From positions 186,001 to 250,000 of the forward strand of contig NZ_AP025484.1 in assembly GCF_024347455.1 (NCBI RefSeq): a stretch of DNA of 64,000 nt, given 5' to 3'. Positions 52,886 to 62,319 of this stretch are shown piece by piece (positions within the stretch are counted from its first letter, which is position 1; every line of letters begins with the position of its first letter). Origin of the DNA: Vibrio echinoideorum. GTDB taxonomy: Bacteria > Pseudomonadota > Gammaproteobacteria > Enterobacterales > Vibrionaceae. The position numbers and the translations under genes were made by a program. The notes beneath the pieces were generated by a model. The model searched no databases. It worked only from the letters and a program-made list of their open reading frames with translations, and was not told where the DNA came from.

Positions 52886-52970
52886 AAATTAAATTGCGCA
52901 CAACTTAATTTTAAAGCTAGCTTAATTGATAAAATTTGAGCGCGCAAGTATATTGTGCACAATTTAATTT
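52886..52970. promoter_or_regulatory. Two OhrR operator-like inverted repeats in the ohr-ohrR gap
   Basis: Sites 52886-52911 and 52945-52970 both read ...TTG-YGCA-CAAYTTAATTT, with AT-rich arms; the first has 11-bp arms that nearly match. Centres 59 bp apart. They resemble OhrR boxes and would serve both divergent promoters. Confidence 0.75.
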
Positions 52971-52985
52971 ATTGGTGAGGTGATC

Positions 52986-53423
52986 ATGAGCGACCAAGAT
53001 GACTATCTAAAGCTGGATAATCAGGTGTGTTTTGCGTTGTATAGTGCGTCGAATGCAATGAGTAGGGCGTATCAACCTTTACTGAAAGCGCTTGATCTTA
53101 CTTACTTGCAGTACATTGTGATGATGGTGCTTTGGGAAGAAAAAGAGATAAATGTCAAAGCGCTAGGCGCAAAAACGCATTTAGATTCTGGTACCTTGAC
53201 GCCACTACTCAAGCGTTTGGAAGCGAAAGGTTATGTGCTTAGAACTCGCAGTGCTGAAGATGAACGAGTTCGAGTTATCACGTTGACACCTGCAGGGGTC
53301 GATCTCAAAGAACAAGCGCAAACCGTGCCAGTCGAAATGCTGTGTCTCTCCAAGATGAACGAAGATGAGCTTAAATCATTAAAAGCACAGTGTGAGCAAT
53401 TGCTTGGTAACTTGACCAAATGA
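52986..53423 (+). CDS. ohrR: MarR-family peroxide sensor OhrR
   Basis: 145 aa from ATG at 52986. The sensing Cys is at position 15 (DNQVCFALYSASNAMSRAY), as in B. subtilis OhrR. The winged helix follows (VKALGAKTHLDSGTLTPLLK, then RLEAKGYVLRTRSAEDERV). Two further Cys (PVEMLCLSK and AQCEQLL) leave room for the two-Cys redox type, as in Xanthomonas. It represses ohr until the Cys is oxidised by an organic peroxide. Divergent from ohr. Confidence 0.95.
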   Translation: MSDQDDYLKLDNQVCFALYSASNAMSRAYQPLLKALDLTYLQYIVMMVLWEEKEINVKALGAKTHLDSGTLTPLLKRLEAKGYVLRTRSAEDERVRVITLTPAGVDLKEQAQTVPVEMLCLSKMNEDELKSLKAQCEQLLGNLTK

Positions 53424-53463
53424 GAGAGGGCTTTTAGTTCTCGGCAATGATAATCAGAAAATG

Positions 53464-53532
53464 AAAAGCCCATAAGCCTTTACTACTAATTAGCGGTCAT
53501 TGCTAATCCAGAGTAATGCTCACGGGCTTTTT
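53464..53532. terminator. Terminator region between convergent ohrR and aromatic permease genes
   Basis: AAAAGCCC (53464-53471) can pair with GGGCTTTT (53524-53531), enclosing about 50 nt with smaller hairpins, and is followed by T's. Moderate. Confidence 0.5.
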
Positions 53533-53582
53533 GGTATCGACTACCGTTGAAATGGTCACTTGATATTGTATTAGTTTGAGAA

Positions 53583-54746
53583 TTAACCCATAAACCAAGA
53601 GATAAAAATCAACGCACCAAAACCAAATGTTGCGATAAGTGCCGTGTCGCCACCGGCTGCAGTATAGCTGCCTTCGGTTTGTAGGTGAGGGAAGTCAGGT
53701 CTACGAACCTTAACCACCATTGCAAGTGGTCCCCAGATAGCTAGGAACACCAATACCATCCCTGCGTAATCCAGCATGCTGACAAACTGGCTAGCGAACA
53801 GCTCTGCTAATGCCAAAGGTAAGATGAAGGTCAACGCATAAGCCAACGCTTTGTTGTTGGTCACCGCATCTTTGTTTTGGTCGTAAAGCGCCATCGACAC
53901 ACCAAGGAAAGAGGTTACCAATGCCAGTGCTGAGAACAGCGCAATCACCACTTTCAACCAAGCAGATTGGCCGCTGAACGCAGAGATCAACTCAGAGATA
54001 TTGTGGAACTGACTGATCGCGTCTGTGCCAAGGTTGCCAATAATTGCGAACAACCAAGTTAGGTAGCAAATTAATGGAATCACTGAACCAAGCAGAATCA
54101 TATTGCGGATCTGCTTTTGAGTCGCTTCTCGGTTGTAGATAACCAGTGACGGGATCACCACCATAGAGGCAAAACTGGTAAAGATAACCGCGCTGTATTG
54201 CACCACATCATTAGCGGTGTATTTGCTGGTTTGAGTCAGGTAATCAAGACGAATATTACTAAACAAAGAGGCAATCACAATAAGCAGCATCACCACCATC
54301 ATGATGAATAAACCGCGATTTAATTTGTCGATATACGACTTACCCGCCACCACAATCACACCCATCAATAGGCTGAAAATGGTATAGGCAACCGATGTAG
54401 ACACATCGACACCAACGTCGAGCAGTAGCTTGTGAATAATGTCACCGACACCCAAGATATAAGCGATCAGCATGCATACCAGCAACAGGTAAAAGAGTGC
54501 ATTGATAAAGTGTTTACCTTTACTGCCAAGCGTTAAGTAAGCAACGCTGCTCATGCCACTGTTGTCTTTCGTTTTTGTACACGCTTCCGCTAGTAGAAGC
54601 GCAGAGTAGGTGGTGCCGATAAAGATAAGTAGCATCAGTACTGAGCTGATCATGAAACCAAATTGAGCCAATACCATCGGAATGGCCAGCATGCCTGCAC
54701 CTAATGCAGTCCCTGAAAGGATTAGGGAACTGCCGAATAATTTCAT
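53583..54746 (-). CDS. Aromatic amino acid permease (HAAAP family, TyrP/TnaB-like)
   Basis: 387 aa from ATG at 54746. About 11 TM helices. The N-terminal motif GSSLILSGTALGAGMLAIPMV is the HAAAP proton-symport signature, and FTSFASMVVIPSLVIYNR resembles TyrP and Mtr. It takes up tyrosine or tryptophan; which one is not decided by eye. Divergent from mdtL-yidZ. In E. coli tnaB (tryptophan permease of this family) also lies next to mdtL-yidZ, but tnaA is absent here, so the arrangement may be an ancestral relic. Confidence 0.88.
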   Translation of the reverse strand: MKLFGSSLILSGTALGAGMLAIPMVLAQFGFMISSVLMLLIFIGTTYSALLLAEACTKTKDNSGMSSVAYLTLGSKGKHFINALFYLLLVCMLIAYILGVGDIIHKLLLDVGVDVSTSVAYTIFSLLMGVIVVAGKSYIDKLNRGLFIMMVVMLLIVIASLFSNIRLDYLTQTSKYTANDVVQYSAVIFTSFASMVVIPSLVIYNREATQKQIRNMILLGSVIPLICYLTWLFAIIGNLGTDAISQFHNISELISAFSGQSAWLKVVIALFSALALVTSFLGVSMALYDQNKDAVTNNKALAYALTFILPLALAELFASQFVSMLDYAGMVLVFLAIWGPLAMVVKVRRPDFPHLQTEGSYTAAGGDTALIATFGFGALIFISWFMG

Positions 54747-55226
54747 ATTCAAGAAAACAACCTCGAAGTATCCAAATAATTTTTAGTTGGATTGTAAATA
54801 TTTGTTGCCAAGACTAACAAATTACTCAGTAAAGTTAGGGGTTAATTTCTAATAAATTTTGAATTTTTCTAAAAAAGTTACGAAGCAATTTGCGAGGAGT
54901 ATGGTTGGATTAATTAGGTGTTAGGCAGGTGAATTGTTTTAGCATTTTGATAACCTTTGTAAATTAATCGACGTTCAATAACTCGCACTGCACCTCTGAT
55001 TAAGACATGCCTTTATTTCAGAAAAACTCAGTCCAAATCTTGCTTATTTAGTGAATCTCTGTCGGATTTTTATATCTAGCACAGCTCATTTGATGAGCTC
55101 CAATCAATAGACTTCTTAGGAGAGCGTGGGGGTTTGTCGTAAATGGAAAGATCTGTTGTCGTAGATGCCACTCGGTAGTTTTGCATTTCGCTCTTATTAT
55201 CCTCACATCAATTATGTGGGGGTGTT
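54747..55226. other. 480-bp gap before mdtL
   Basis: AT-rich region between the aromatic permease (minus) and mdtL (plus). It must hold both promoters. No tnaC-like leader peptide, hairpin or ORF that I can support. Confidence 0.4.
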
Positions 55227-56465
55227 ATGTATCGTTTTCTATTTTGTAGTTTCGCACTTGTGCTTTTGTATCCAACGGCCATTGATCTGTATTTGGTTGG
55301 GTTACCTCAAATCGCCGCGGACTTAAATGCCTCTGAGGCTCAGCTCCATGCCGCGTTTTCTATCTATCTGGCCGGTATGGCAACGACTATGTTGTTCGCG
55401 GGTAAATTTGCCGATAGCGTAGGGAGGAAGCCCGTCGCCATTTTCGGTGCAATTGTTTTTACTCTCTCGTCGATCTTGGGCGGGGTTGTTAGCAGTGCTG
55501 AGCCGTTTCTTATTGTGCGTTTTTTCCAAGGTGTTGGTGCTGGATCTTGTTATGTAGTGGCGTTCGCCATCTTACGAGATGTCTTAGACGATAAAAGGCG
55601 TGCCAAGGTGCTGTCGATGTTAAATGGCATAACTTGCATCGTTCCGGTACTCGCGCCTGTGATTGGTCATCTAATCATGACGGTTTACCCGTGGCCGAGT
55701 TTGTTCACGACCATGGCGGGCATGGGTGTAGTGGTGTGCTTATTGTCTGTGTTGGTGCTAAGAGAGACTAAGCTCAACATCAAAGATAATGGGTTAGCCA
55801 AAGCCTCTCTCTCTGAGAAATCGCGCTTACCTGAGAAACCTGTAACCCTACATTCGACTTCAATCGAAACGTTTAAAGAGCCGTTGTTTATTAGCCGAGT
55901 GATCATGACCAGTTTCGGCGTGACCACAATTCTCACTTATGTGAATGTCTCTCCACTGTTGATTATGACAGAGCTTGGCTTCGATAGAGGTCAGTACTCT
56001 TACACCATGGCATTAACCGCCTTGGTGAGCATGTTGGTGTCATTTTCAGCCCCATTTGCATTGAATGTGTTTAAGCAGAAAAGCTTAATGCTGACCTCTC
56101 AAACGTGCTTCATTGTGGCTGCTATTTTGTTAATAGCCTCGATGGATGGTGGATTAGGACATTACGTGACATTAACAGGCTTCGCTTTCGTGTGTGGCGG
56201 ATTCTCGTTAGGCTTTGGTGTCGCGATGAGCCAAGCATTGAGCTGTTATTCGCAGCGGGCAGGTGTGGCTAGTTCGATTCTTGGTGTTTCTCAAATATGT
56301 ACGTCGGCATTGTTTATTTGGTTTATGGGCATTATTGGGCTAAGTGCATTGAATATGTTGGCATTTATACTAGCTGTTGGTGGAGTTATCAGTATTGCTC
56401 TAATACTATGGGTAGGTCCCTCTCAAGTTAAAAGTGATTATGAAGAAGCCACTAGCCCGTCTTGA
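55227..56465 (+). CDS. mdtL: MFS multidrug efflux protein MdtL
   Basis: 412 aa, 12 TM helices. The sequence from [20 protein letters not shown] onward tracks E. coli MdtL nearly word for word ([55 protein letters not shown]). A proton-driven drug exporter of the DHA1 group. GGGGG precedes ATG by 5 nt. It overlaps the yidZ-like gene (stop at 56465, ATG at 56440), so the two are translated together. Confidence 0.93.
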   Translation: MYRFLFCSFALVLLYPTAIDLYLVGLPQIAADLNASEAQLHAAFSIYLAGMATTMLFAGKFADSVGRKPVAIFGAIVFTLSSILGGVVSSAEPFLIVRFFQGVGAGSCYVVAFAILRDVLDDKRRAKVLSMLNGITCIVPVLAPVIGHLIMTVYPWPSLFTTMAGMGVVVCLLSVLVLRETKLNIKDNGLAKASLSEKSRLPEKPVTLHSTSIETFKEPLFISRVIMTSFGVTTILTYVNVSPLLIMTELGFDRGQYSYTMALTALVSMLVSFSAPFALNVFKQKSLMLTSQTCFIVAAILLIASMDGGLGHYVTLTGFAFVCGGFSLGFGVAMSQALSCYSQRAGVASSILGVSQICTSALFIWFMGIIGLSALNMLAFILAVGGVISIALILWVGPSQVKSDYEEATSPS

Positions 56466-57408
56466 TCTGAACCTGTTGTTCACTCTGCAATTGCTTCTGC
56501 AGGAGCAGAGTGTTTCAAAAGCTGCGAAAAAGCTGAACGTCACGCCTTCTACTGTGAGTAAATCACTCACCAAGCTTAGAGATTGGTTTGATGATCCTTT
56601 GTTTGTGAAAACGCCAAGGGGATTAACGCCAACGCCACTTGCACTGAGCATGGTAAAAGATCTTCAAGACTGGCTGCAGATTGGAAGCCAAATACTGACG
56701 ACTCGTGGTGACGAAGCGCCAAAAGATGTGCGTTTGAATCTAGAGGCGGAGTCTCCTTTATCTCTGATCATGCTTAACGAGTTGACGCAAAGCGTGTCTC
56801 AACGTTACCCCAACGCGAAAATCAAAATGCGTAACTGGGACTACGATTCGATAGATTCCATCGTACGTGGCGAATCGGATATTGGATTTTCAGGGAGAGA
56901 AAGCCATCCACGTTCGAAAGAATCCCTAGACTCACTACCTTATTTCATCGACTTCGAGGTTCTGTTCCACGACTTGCCGGTTGTGTATTTGAGAAAAGAT
57001 CATCCCGCCTTGAAAGAAGAGTGGAATCTTGAGGCTTTCCTTAAATACCCCCACATCAATATTGTGTGGGAGAAAAGTGAAACATGGGCGCTAGATGAAG
57101 TGCTTACTGACCTACAACTAGACCGAAATATCGTACTGACTTTAGCTGGTTTTGAGCAGTCGTTATTTATGACAGCTCAATCAAACCACACCATGACTAC
57201 CGTTGCGCCGAATTACTGTCGACGTTACGTTGAACAACTCCACCCTAATCTTACTTGTCTACCCATCCCTTTAGATGAAGAAAATGTCAAAAAGCTGCTG
57301 ATCCCGTTCACTATGATTTGGCACAAACGCAATGCTTACAATCCCATCGTTCTATGGTTAAAAGACACGCTCAGAGAGCTTTACCAATTTGAAGGGAAAA
57401 GTGTCTAA
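56440..57408 (+). CDS. yidZ: LysR-type regulator YidZ
   Basis: 322 aa from ATG at 56440, overlapping the end of mdtL by 26 bp; a start at 56434 is less likely. Matches E. coli YidZ in the HTH ([20 protein letters not shown] and [20 protein letters not shown]) and in the effector domain ([58 protein letters not shown]). In E. coli it is downstream of mdtL too; its ligand is poorly known, although it has been tied to nitric oxide or anaerobic stress. It may regulate mdtL. Confidence 0.93.
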   Translation: MKKPLARLDLNLLFTLQLLLQEQSVSKAAKKLNVTPSTVSKSLTKLRDWFDDPLFVKTPRGLTPTPLALSMVKDLQDWLQIGSQILTTRGDEAPKDVRLNLEAESPLSLIMLNELTQSVSQRYPNAKIKMRNWDYDSIDSIVRGESDIGFSGRESHPRSKESLDSLPYFIDFEVLFHDLPVVYLRKDHPALKEEWNLEAFLKYPHINIVWEKSETWALDEVLTDLQLDRNIVLTLAGFEQSLFMTAQSNHTMTTVAPNYCRRYVEQLHPNLTCLPIPLDEENVKKLLIPFTMIWHKRNAYNPIVLWLKDTLRELYQFEGKSV

Positions 57409-57494
57409 CCTTGTGATGAGATTAGATGTTCTGAAGGCTTGTGCCATTAGCATCGATCGTTGATTGAAATAAGAATGCAGACTTATAAGCGAGC

Positions 57495-57528
57495 TCGCCA
57501 GTTGATACCTGGCGGGTTTTCTATTTTT
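57495..57528 (+). terminator. Terminator of the mdtL-yidZ operon
   Basis: TCGCCAG (57495-57501) pairs with CTGGCGG (57509-57515), followed by TTTTCTATTTTT. Confidence 0.85.
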
Positions 57529-57605
57529 AATCATGGGGTTAGGGTTGGCCCCTCAAAATAAAATCGGTTTTTCTTAATTGTTTATTCGATAAATAGACTG
57601 AAATT

Positions 57606-57641
57606 GAACGAATGTTCAAAATAACACCTGAACGATCGTTC
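57606..57641. promoter_or_regulatory. Two TetR-type palindromes upstream of the CMD-family gene
   Basis: GAACGAATGTTC (57606-57617) and GAACGATCGTTC (57630-57641, a perfect dyad), centres 24 bp apart. The second has the same GAACG-N2-CGTTC arms as 46836-46847 at the TetR gene. No TetR gene lies next to this site. Confidence 0.7.
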
Positions 57642-57738
57642 TAATTTGATCTATATTGTTGTCACACCAACGGAGAATAATGATTAATTGCTCCGTGATT
57701 GAATAACTTTAGAATCATAAATTGATAGGGATAAAACA

Positions 57739-58287
57739 ATGAGCAACTTCAAAATTCATTCAGTAGAATCAGCGCCAGAGCAAAGCCAACCTATTCTTGA
57801 AGGTGCTATAAAGCAAATGGGCAGAGTACCGGGCTTATTTGGTGTATTGGCTGAATCTCCAAACACACTTAAGGCTTACACTCAGCTTCACCAGGCGTTT
57901 AGTGACTCATCTTTCGATGCTGAAGAGCTAACGGTTGTTTGGCAAACCATTAACGTTGAACACGAATGTCACTACTGTGTTCCTGCACACACTGGCATTG
58001 CACATTCAATGAAGGTTGATCCTGTAATCACCGAAGCACTTCGTAATCGCACGGCTCTACCTACTGAAAAGCTGCAAGCACTGCATGACTTTACGCTGAG
58101 CATGGTACGCAACCGCGGCAATGTACCTGAAAGTGAAATGGCCGCATTTTTCGAAGCGGGCTATGGTCAGCAACAGGTGTTAGAAGTGATTCTTGGCTTG
58201 TCTCAGAAAGTAATCAGCAACTACGTAAACCGCGTTGCCAAAACGCCAGTAGACAAAGTATTTGAACAGTTCGCTTGGCAAGGTTAA
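57739..58287 (+). CDS. Carboxymuconolactone-decarboxylase/AhpD-like family protein
   Basis: 182 aa. An all-helical CMD/AhpD-type fold with the redox motif CHYCVPAHTGIAHSMK, where the C-x-x-C and the nearby His are the catalytic set of AhpD-like peroxidase-related enzymes. It probably reduces or scavenges peroxides or electrophiles in the cytoplasm; the true substrate is unknown. AGGG precedes ATG. Two TetR-type operators in the promoter imply repression by a Cys-containing TetR protein, probably the one at 46206. Single gene with its own bidirectional terminator. Confidence 0.85.
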   Translation: MSNFKIHSVESAPEQSQPILEGAIKQMGRVPGLFGVLAESPNTLKAYTQLHQAFSDSSFDAEELTVVWQTINVEHECHYCVPAHTGIAHSMKVDPVITEALRNRTALPTEKLQALHDFTLSMVRNRGNVPESEMAAFFEAGYGQQQVLEVILGLSQKVISNYVNRVAKTPVDKVFEQFAWQG

Positions 58288-58320
58288 TTGCTCTTAATTA
58301 AGCTAGATATGATAATGATG

Positions 58321-58350
58321 AAAGCCCCACTCAGTAGAGTGGGGCTTTGT
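58321..58350. terminator. Bidirectional terminator between CMD-family and patB genes
   Basis: AAAGCCCCACTC (58321-58332) pairs with GAGTGGGGCTTT (58337-58348), T-rich on the right. Serves the convergent ends at 58287 and 58381. Confidence 0.85.
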
Positions 58351-58380
58351 TGTTTGGAGCGGGTTACGATTTCTAGTTAC

Positions 58381-59556
58381 TTACTTATCTACAACTAATG
58401 CTACTTTAAGTCGTACCAAAGCGTCTGCTAATACTTCTGCAGGACATCCTAGATTCAAGCGAATAAACCCTGAACCTTCTTCGCCAAAGGCACAACCCAT
58501 ACTCGGTACAATGCCGGCTGCAATGAGTTTTTGCTCAAGCTCAGTATCACTTAGTTTCATTGCACGGCAATCTAGCCATGCAAGATATGTCGCTTCGGGT
58601 TTAGTGAAACGAATATGAGGTAGTTCTGCTTTCAAGAATCCATGCAGCGTTTCGATGTTACCTTGCAAGTATTGCTTTAAGTCCGCTAGCCAAGTATCAC
58701 ACTCTTGGTATGCTGTGGTCGCTGCAGACATGGATAGGCTGTTGAAGCAATCCATGCCATGAGCATCCAAACGGCGAACAAACTGCTCCTTCAACTCCGA
58801 ATTTGGAATGATGAAGTTTGAGATTCTCAATGATGACAAACCAAATGTTTTACTGGCCGCGGTCGCCACAATAAGTTTGTCGGTTAGCGAACTTGGCAAG
58901 CTTAACGTCGAATGGAATACATTAGGTGTTAGCGTTAGGTCGCTCCAAATTTCATCACTGATCAACCACACATTGTGTTTCTGGCAAAGCTCGGCAATTT
59001 GCATGATCTCTTGCTCGTCCCAGGCTCTACCGGTTGGGTTGTGTGGGTTGCAGAAAATCAACGCTTTGGCGCCACTCGCAAAGCAGTCTTCCAAATGTGC
59101 AAAATCAAGCTGGTAATGACCTTCTGATTCTATCAACGGGTTGTTTAACACCTTACGATCATTCAGTTCGATGATCTTACGAAATGAACCGTAGCCAGGA
59201 CTTTGAATAACGATTTGATCGTTCTTTTCCGTGAGCATTTGCAGTGCCATCGCGATACCAGGAAGTACGCCATGTACCGTGGTGATCCACTCTCGTTTGA
59301 TTTCTGTTCGATGTTGGTTTCTAAACCAATCGATCGCGGCTTGGTAGTAGTTATCCTGACGTTCTGAGTAACCAAAAATACCATGCGAGATATCTTGAGC
59401 TAAGCGATCTAATACTAGTTGAGGTGCTTGGAAATCATAGTCAGACACCCACATTGGCAGTAAATCGGCGCCTTCTAAGCCAAGCTTCTGCTCCATAAAG
59501 TCCCACTTTACCGATCCTGTGTTTCGGCGGTTAATCGTATTGTCGAAAGAATGCAT
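58381..59556 (-). CDS. patB: MalY/PatB-family C-S lyase (cystathionine beta-lyase-like)
   Basis: 391 aa, PLP-dependent fold type I. PatB/MalY features: RRNTGSVKWDFMEQKLG, LLPMWVSDYDFQAPQ, ALIFCNPHNPTGRAWDEQEI, LISDEIWSDLTLT, and ATAASKTFGLSSLRISNFI with the PLP-binding Lys. It cleaves C-S bonds of cystathionine, cysteine conjugates or thiols, giving pyruvate, ammonia and a thiol. The gene follows the NhaC-type transporter by 12 bp, so it uses what that transporter brings in. A LacI-type regulator is just upstream. Gene symbol given by family resemblance. Confidence 0.88.
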   Translation of the reverse strand: MHSFDNTINRRNTGSVKWDFMEQKLGLEGADLLPMWVSDYDFQAPQLVLDRLAQDISHGIFGYSERQDNYYQAAIDWFRNQHRTEIKREWITTVHGVLPGIAMALQMLTEKNDQIVIQSPGYGSFRKIIELNDRKVLNNPLIESEGHYQLDFAHLEDCFASGAKALIFCNPHNPTGRAWDEQEIMQIAELCQKHNVWLISDEIWSDLTLTPNVFHSTLSLPSSLTDKLIVATAASKTFGLSSLRISNFIIPNSELKEQFVRRLDAHGMDCFNSLSMSAATTAYQECDTWLADLKQYLQGNIETLHGFLKAELPHIRFTKPEATYLAWLDCRAMKLSDTELEQKLIAAGIVPSMGCAFGEEGSGFIRLNLGCPAEVLADALVRLKVALVVDK

Positions 59557-59568
59557 AGGAAGCGAGCC

Positions 59569-61050
59569 TTATTTTGCGTTGTTAGCGGGTGCAGCGTTGT
59601 TAATAGTAGAAGTTTGTAGCGTGTCTTCTGCTTGTTCTGGCTTTGCACGTGCGATACCAAATCCAGTGAAACCATAAATCAGAGCGAAAATGACCCCGGT
59701 GTAACATTGGATTGCCCAAGGTAGGTAATCTAGCGTTGCAACACCTAGCGTACTCGCCATGTAAATACCTGCAGCAGTCCAAGGAACCAGTGGTTCGATG
59801 ATTGTGCCTGCATCTTCGATGGTTCTAGATAGATTTTTAGTGTCGAGTCCCATCTTGCGGTAAGCGTTCTGGAACAGTTCACCAGGGATAAGAAGTGCTA
59901 ATTTGCCGTCAGAGGTCGTGAATACAACGGTGATGGTTGCAATAACGGTTGATGCGATAAGTTGACCTGTTGAGTGGATAAGGTGCAGGAAACGACCCAG
60001 TACTACATTTAACGCGCCCGTCAGGCTTAAGATACCTGCAAAAGAGAAGGCACAGAAAACCAGTAGAATGGTGCTCATCATTGAGAACAGGCCACCACGG
60101 TTAAGCAGTTTTGATACGTCTGGGATTAGCGCATCGATCGCTGTTCCTTTTGCTTCGAACAATGAGACATTGAAGCCGTCAACATAAGCTTGGAAGCCTT
60201 GTTGTAGTGAGAAACCTTGTAAAACCATACCCAGTACAATCGCTAGCGCTGAAGCTCCTAACATCAGTGGTAGAACGGGTTTCTTAGTTAATGCTCCCCA
60301 AAGGATCATAATTGGTGGGATGATAAGGAAAATGCTGAAGTTATAAAGGCTATCTAGCCCTGCAAGGATTTGCGTTACTTTCTCTGGCTGACCAATGTTT
60401 GCCACATCAGCGCTTTGTCCTGCAAAGAAGAAGACAACTGAAGCAATCACAAAACCAGGCAGCGTAGTGTAAAGCATGTGCTGAATGTGTTCGTAAAGTG
60501 TGGTGCCTGAAACGACAGGCGCAAAGTTTGTTGAATCAGAAAGAGGCGAGATCTTGTCGCCAAAGTAAGCACCGGAGACAACAGCACCTGCGGCAGCAGC
60601 AAGTGACACATCTAAGCCTGCGGCGACACCCATCAATGCAACACCAACTGTACCTGCAGAACCCCATGAAGTACCAGTACATACCGAGACGATAGAAGTT
60701 ACGAAGAATGCGGCGATCAGGATGTATTCAGCACTGATGACTTTAAGCCCCCAGTAAACCATGTATGGGATGGTGCCGCTGATCATCCAGCTGGCAATGA
60801 GGCCGCCTACGGAAACTAAAATCAAAATGACGGGCATGGCTTTAGCCAGTTTCTCAACAATGGCGTTGATGATGTCATCCCAGTTATAGCCCATTTTCCA
60901 AGCAATGCATGCAGTGAAAGTTGCAGAAATCAGTAGTAGAACTTCAATGCGAAGTCCTAAAACACCGTATCCAATAGCAAGCAGCGCAAACATAACGGCT
61001 ATAGGCGCTAATGCTAATCCGAACGATGGTAGAGGCTTTGAGTTATTCAT
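59569..61050 (-). CDS. nhaC: NhaC-family Na+/H+ antiporter or sodium/solute exchanger
   Basis: 493 aa, about 12 TM helices, with FTACIAWKMGYNWDDIINAI, the GTSWGSAGTVGVALMGVAAG block and DKISPLSDSTNFAPVVSGT, all standard for NhaC/MleN-type transporters. GAGGA precedes ATG at 61050. NhaC proteins exchange Na+ for H+ or for organic acids such as malate and lactate; here the partner PatB gene suggests an amino or sulphur compound. Inner membrane. A LacI operator-like dyad lies 90 bp upstream. The label NhaC reflects family, not proven sodium/proton exchange. Confidence 0.85.
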   Translation of the reverse strand: MNNSKPLPSFGLALAPIAVMFALLAIGYGVLGLRIEVLLLISATFTACIAWKMGYNWDDIINAIVEKLAKAMPVILILVSVGGLIASWMISGTIPYMVYWGLKVISAEYILIAAFFVTSIVSVCTGTSWGSAGTVGVALMGVAAGLDVSLAAAAGAVVSGAYFGDKISPLSDSTNFAPVVSGTTLYEHIQHMLYTTLPGFVIASVVFFFAGQSADVANIGQPEKVTQILAGLDSLYNFSIFLIIPPIMILWGALTKKPVLPLMLGASALAIVLGMVLQGFSLQQGFQAYVDGFNVSLFEAKGTAIDALIPDVSKLLNRGGLFSMMSTILLVFCAFSFAGILSLTGALNVVLGRFLHLIHSTGQLIASTVIATITVVFTTSDGKLALLIPGELFQNAYRKMGLDTKNLSRTIEDAGTIIEPLVPWTAAGIYMASTLGVATLDYLPWAIQCYTGVIFALIYGFTGFGIARAKPEQAEDTLQTSTINNAAPANNAK

Positions 61051-61138
61051 ATTTGTTGTCCTCAGGTGAATGTAGGGTTTGTTCGGAATGGATAATAAGT
61101 GGGCTCTAACAATGAAAGTGCGACTTCAATATTGTTTT

Positions 61139-61156
61139 CATTTAAGCGGTTACATG
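61139..61156. promoter_or_regulatory. LacI-type operator upstream of the nhaC-patB pair
   Basis: CATTTAAGC-GGTTACATG is a CG-centred dyad matching the LacI/GalR consensus core (TGTAA-CG-TTACA type), with 7 of 9 symmetric pairs. About 90 bp upstream of ATG 61050, in the gap after the LacI-type gene. Confidence 0.6.
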
Positions 61157-61195
61157 AGGTTCGTACATGAGATTTCGGTCACGTTTTGTCTAATT

Positions 61196-62200
61196 TTAGC
61201 GCTTGATTGTCTTAACGGTCTGCCTTTCAACCAATGTCGCTTCGAATTTATGTTGCTTGGGAGGCGCGTATCCTGCGGCTTTAAGTTTTATGGCAAGGTT
61301 AGCCGCATAAGTCGACATCTCGTCGATAGGGTTGTGCATGGTGGTTAACCGAGGGTAAAGGTAGCGAGCGAGTAAAACATCATCAAAGCCGATGACTGAA
61401 ATATCGTTGGGAACCGAGATACCTTGATCTTGTAAGCTCGTCATTAATCCGGCTGCCATAACATCATTAAAGGTGACGGCGGCTGTGACCTCTGGGCATT
61501 GGCTTACCAAGATGTCGCCTGCAGCTTCACCACCTGATTCACTAAAGTTTTGGTTGATGATCCAGTTTGATTGTATTTCGATATTGGCCGCTTTCATGGC
61601 TTCTTGGTAGCCTTGCAAACGGTCTGTTCTATCTTGGATTGGAAGGTCGCTCGAGACATAGGCAATTTTTCGATGTCCGAGTGTAATCAAATGTTGCACC
61701 GAGACTTGAGACCCGAGTTTGTTGTCTACCCACACTGAGCGATTTGATATCTGAGCAATAGTGCGATTGAGTAGCACCATTGCTGGCAGTTGAGAGGAGT
61801 AGCGAAGTAAGGTCACGTCATCGAGCATTTTCGAGTGAACCACCATTGCCTCACAGCCTTGGCTGATTAGGAAGTCGAGGCCTTCTTTCTCTCGCTGAGC
61901 ATTGTGTCCGCCACTCACCACAACCAGCTGGTATCCGTTTGTTCTCGCGACTTCTTCAACGCTCTTGGCAACAAGCGCAAAGAAAGGGTCAGCTAAGTTG
62001 CCAGTCAATAAGCCTAACGTGTTGCTACTTCGACTTGCTAAAGCCGTGGCACGTGCATCTCGGTGGTAGTTGAGTTCTTTGATTGCACGTTCTACGCGCT
62101 CCAACGTGATAGGTTCGACATAGCAGGTACGGTTCATTACTCGTGAAACGGTTGCTGTTGAAACTCCGGCAAGTGCCGCTACATCTTTGATAGTTGCCAC
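61196..62200 (-). CDS. LacI-family transcriptional regulator
   Basis: 334 aa from a GTG at 62200, with GGAG 6 nt upstream. N-terminal HTH and hinge (ATIKDVAALAGVSTATVSRV, then TLERVERAIKELNYHRDARA) and a periplasmic-binding-like effector domain (about 60-334) with NTLGLLTGNLADPFFALVAK and AAVTFNDVMAAGLMTSLQD. Upstream on the same strand as nhaC and patB, and the operator-like dyad sits in the gap before nhaC, so it probably represses those genes. The effector is unknown. Confidence 0.93.
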   Translation of the reverse strand: MATIKDVAALAGVSTATVSRVMNRTCYVEPITLERVERAIKELNYHRDARATALASRSSNTLGLLTGNLADPFFALVAKSVEEVARTNGYQLVVVSGGHNAQREKEGLDFLISQGCEAMVVHSKMLDDVTLLRYSSQLPAMVLLNRTIAQISNRSVWVDNKLGSQVSVQHLITLGHRKIAYVSSDLPIQDRTDRLQGYQEAMKAANIEIQSNWIINQNFSESGGEAAGDILVSQCPEVTAAVTFNDVMAAGLMTSLQDQGISVPNDISVIGFDDVLLARYLYPRLTTMHNPIDEMSTYAANLAIKLKAAGYAPPKQHKFEATLVERQTVKTIKR

Positions 62201-62319
62201 GTCGAACTCCGCTAGGCATAGAAAGGCTGCGAGTTTAGCGAATCTTTGCTGTTGAAAATGTTAATAAGGTCAAAGCTTGTTAACGCCAATTCTATGAGTT
62301 TAGCTAGGTCTCGCGACAT

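Noticed and set aside
54747..55226. tnaC-like leader peptide before mdtL
   Set aside because: No short ORF with a Trp codon near a Pro end and no attenuator hairpin could be found.
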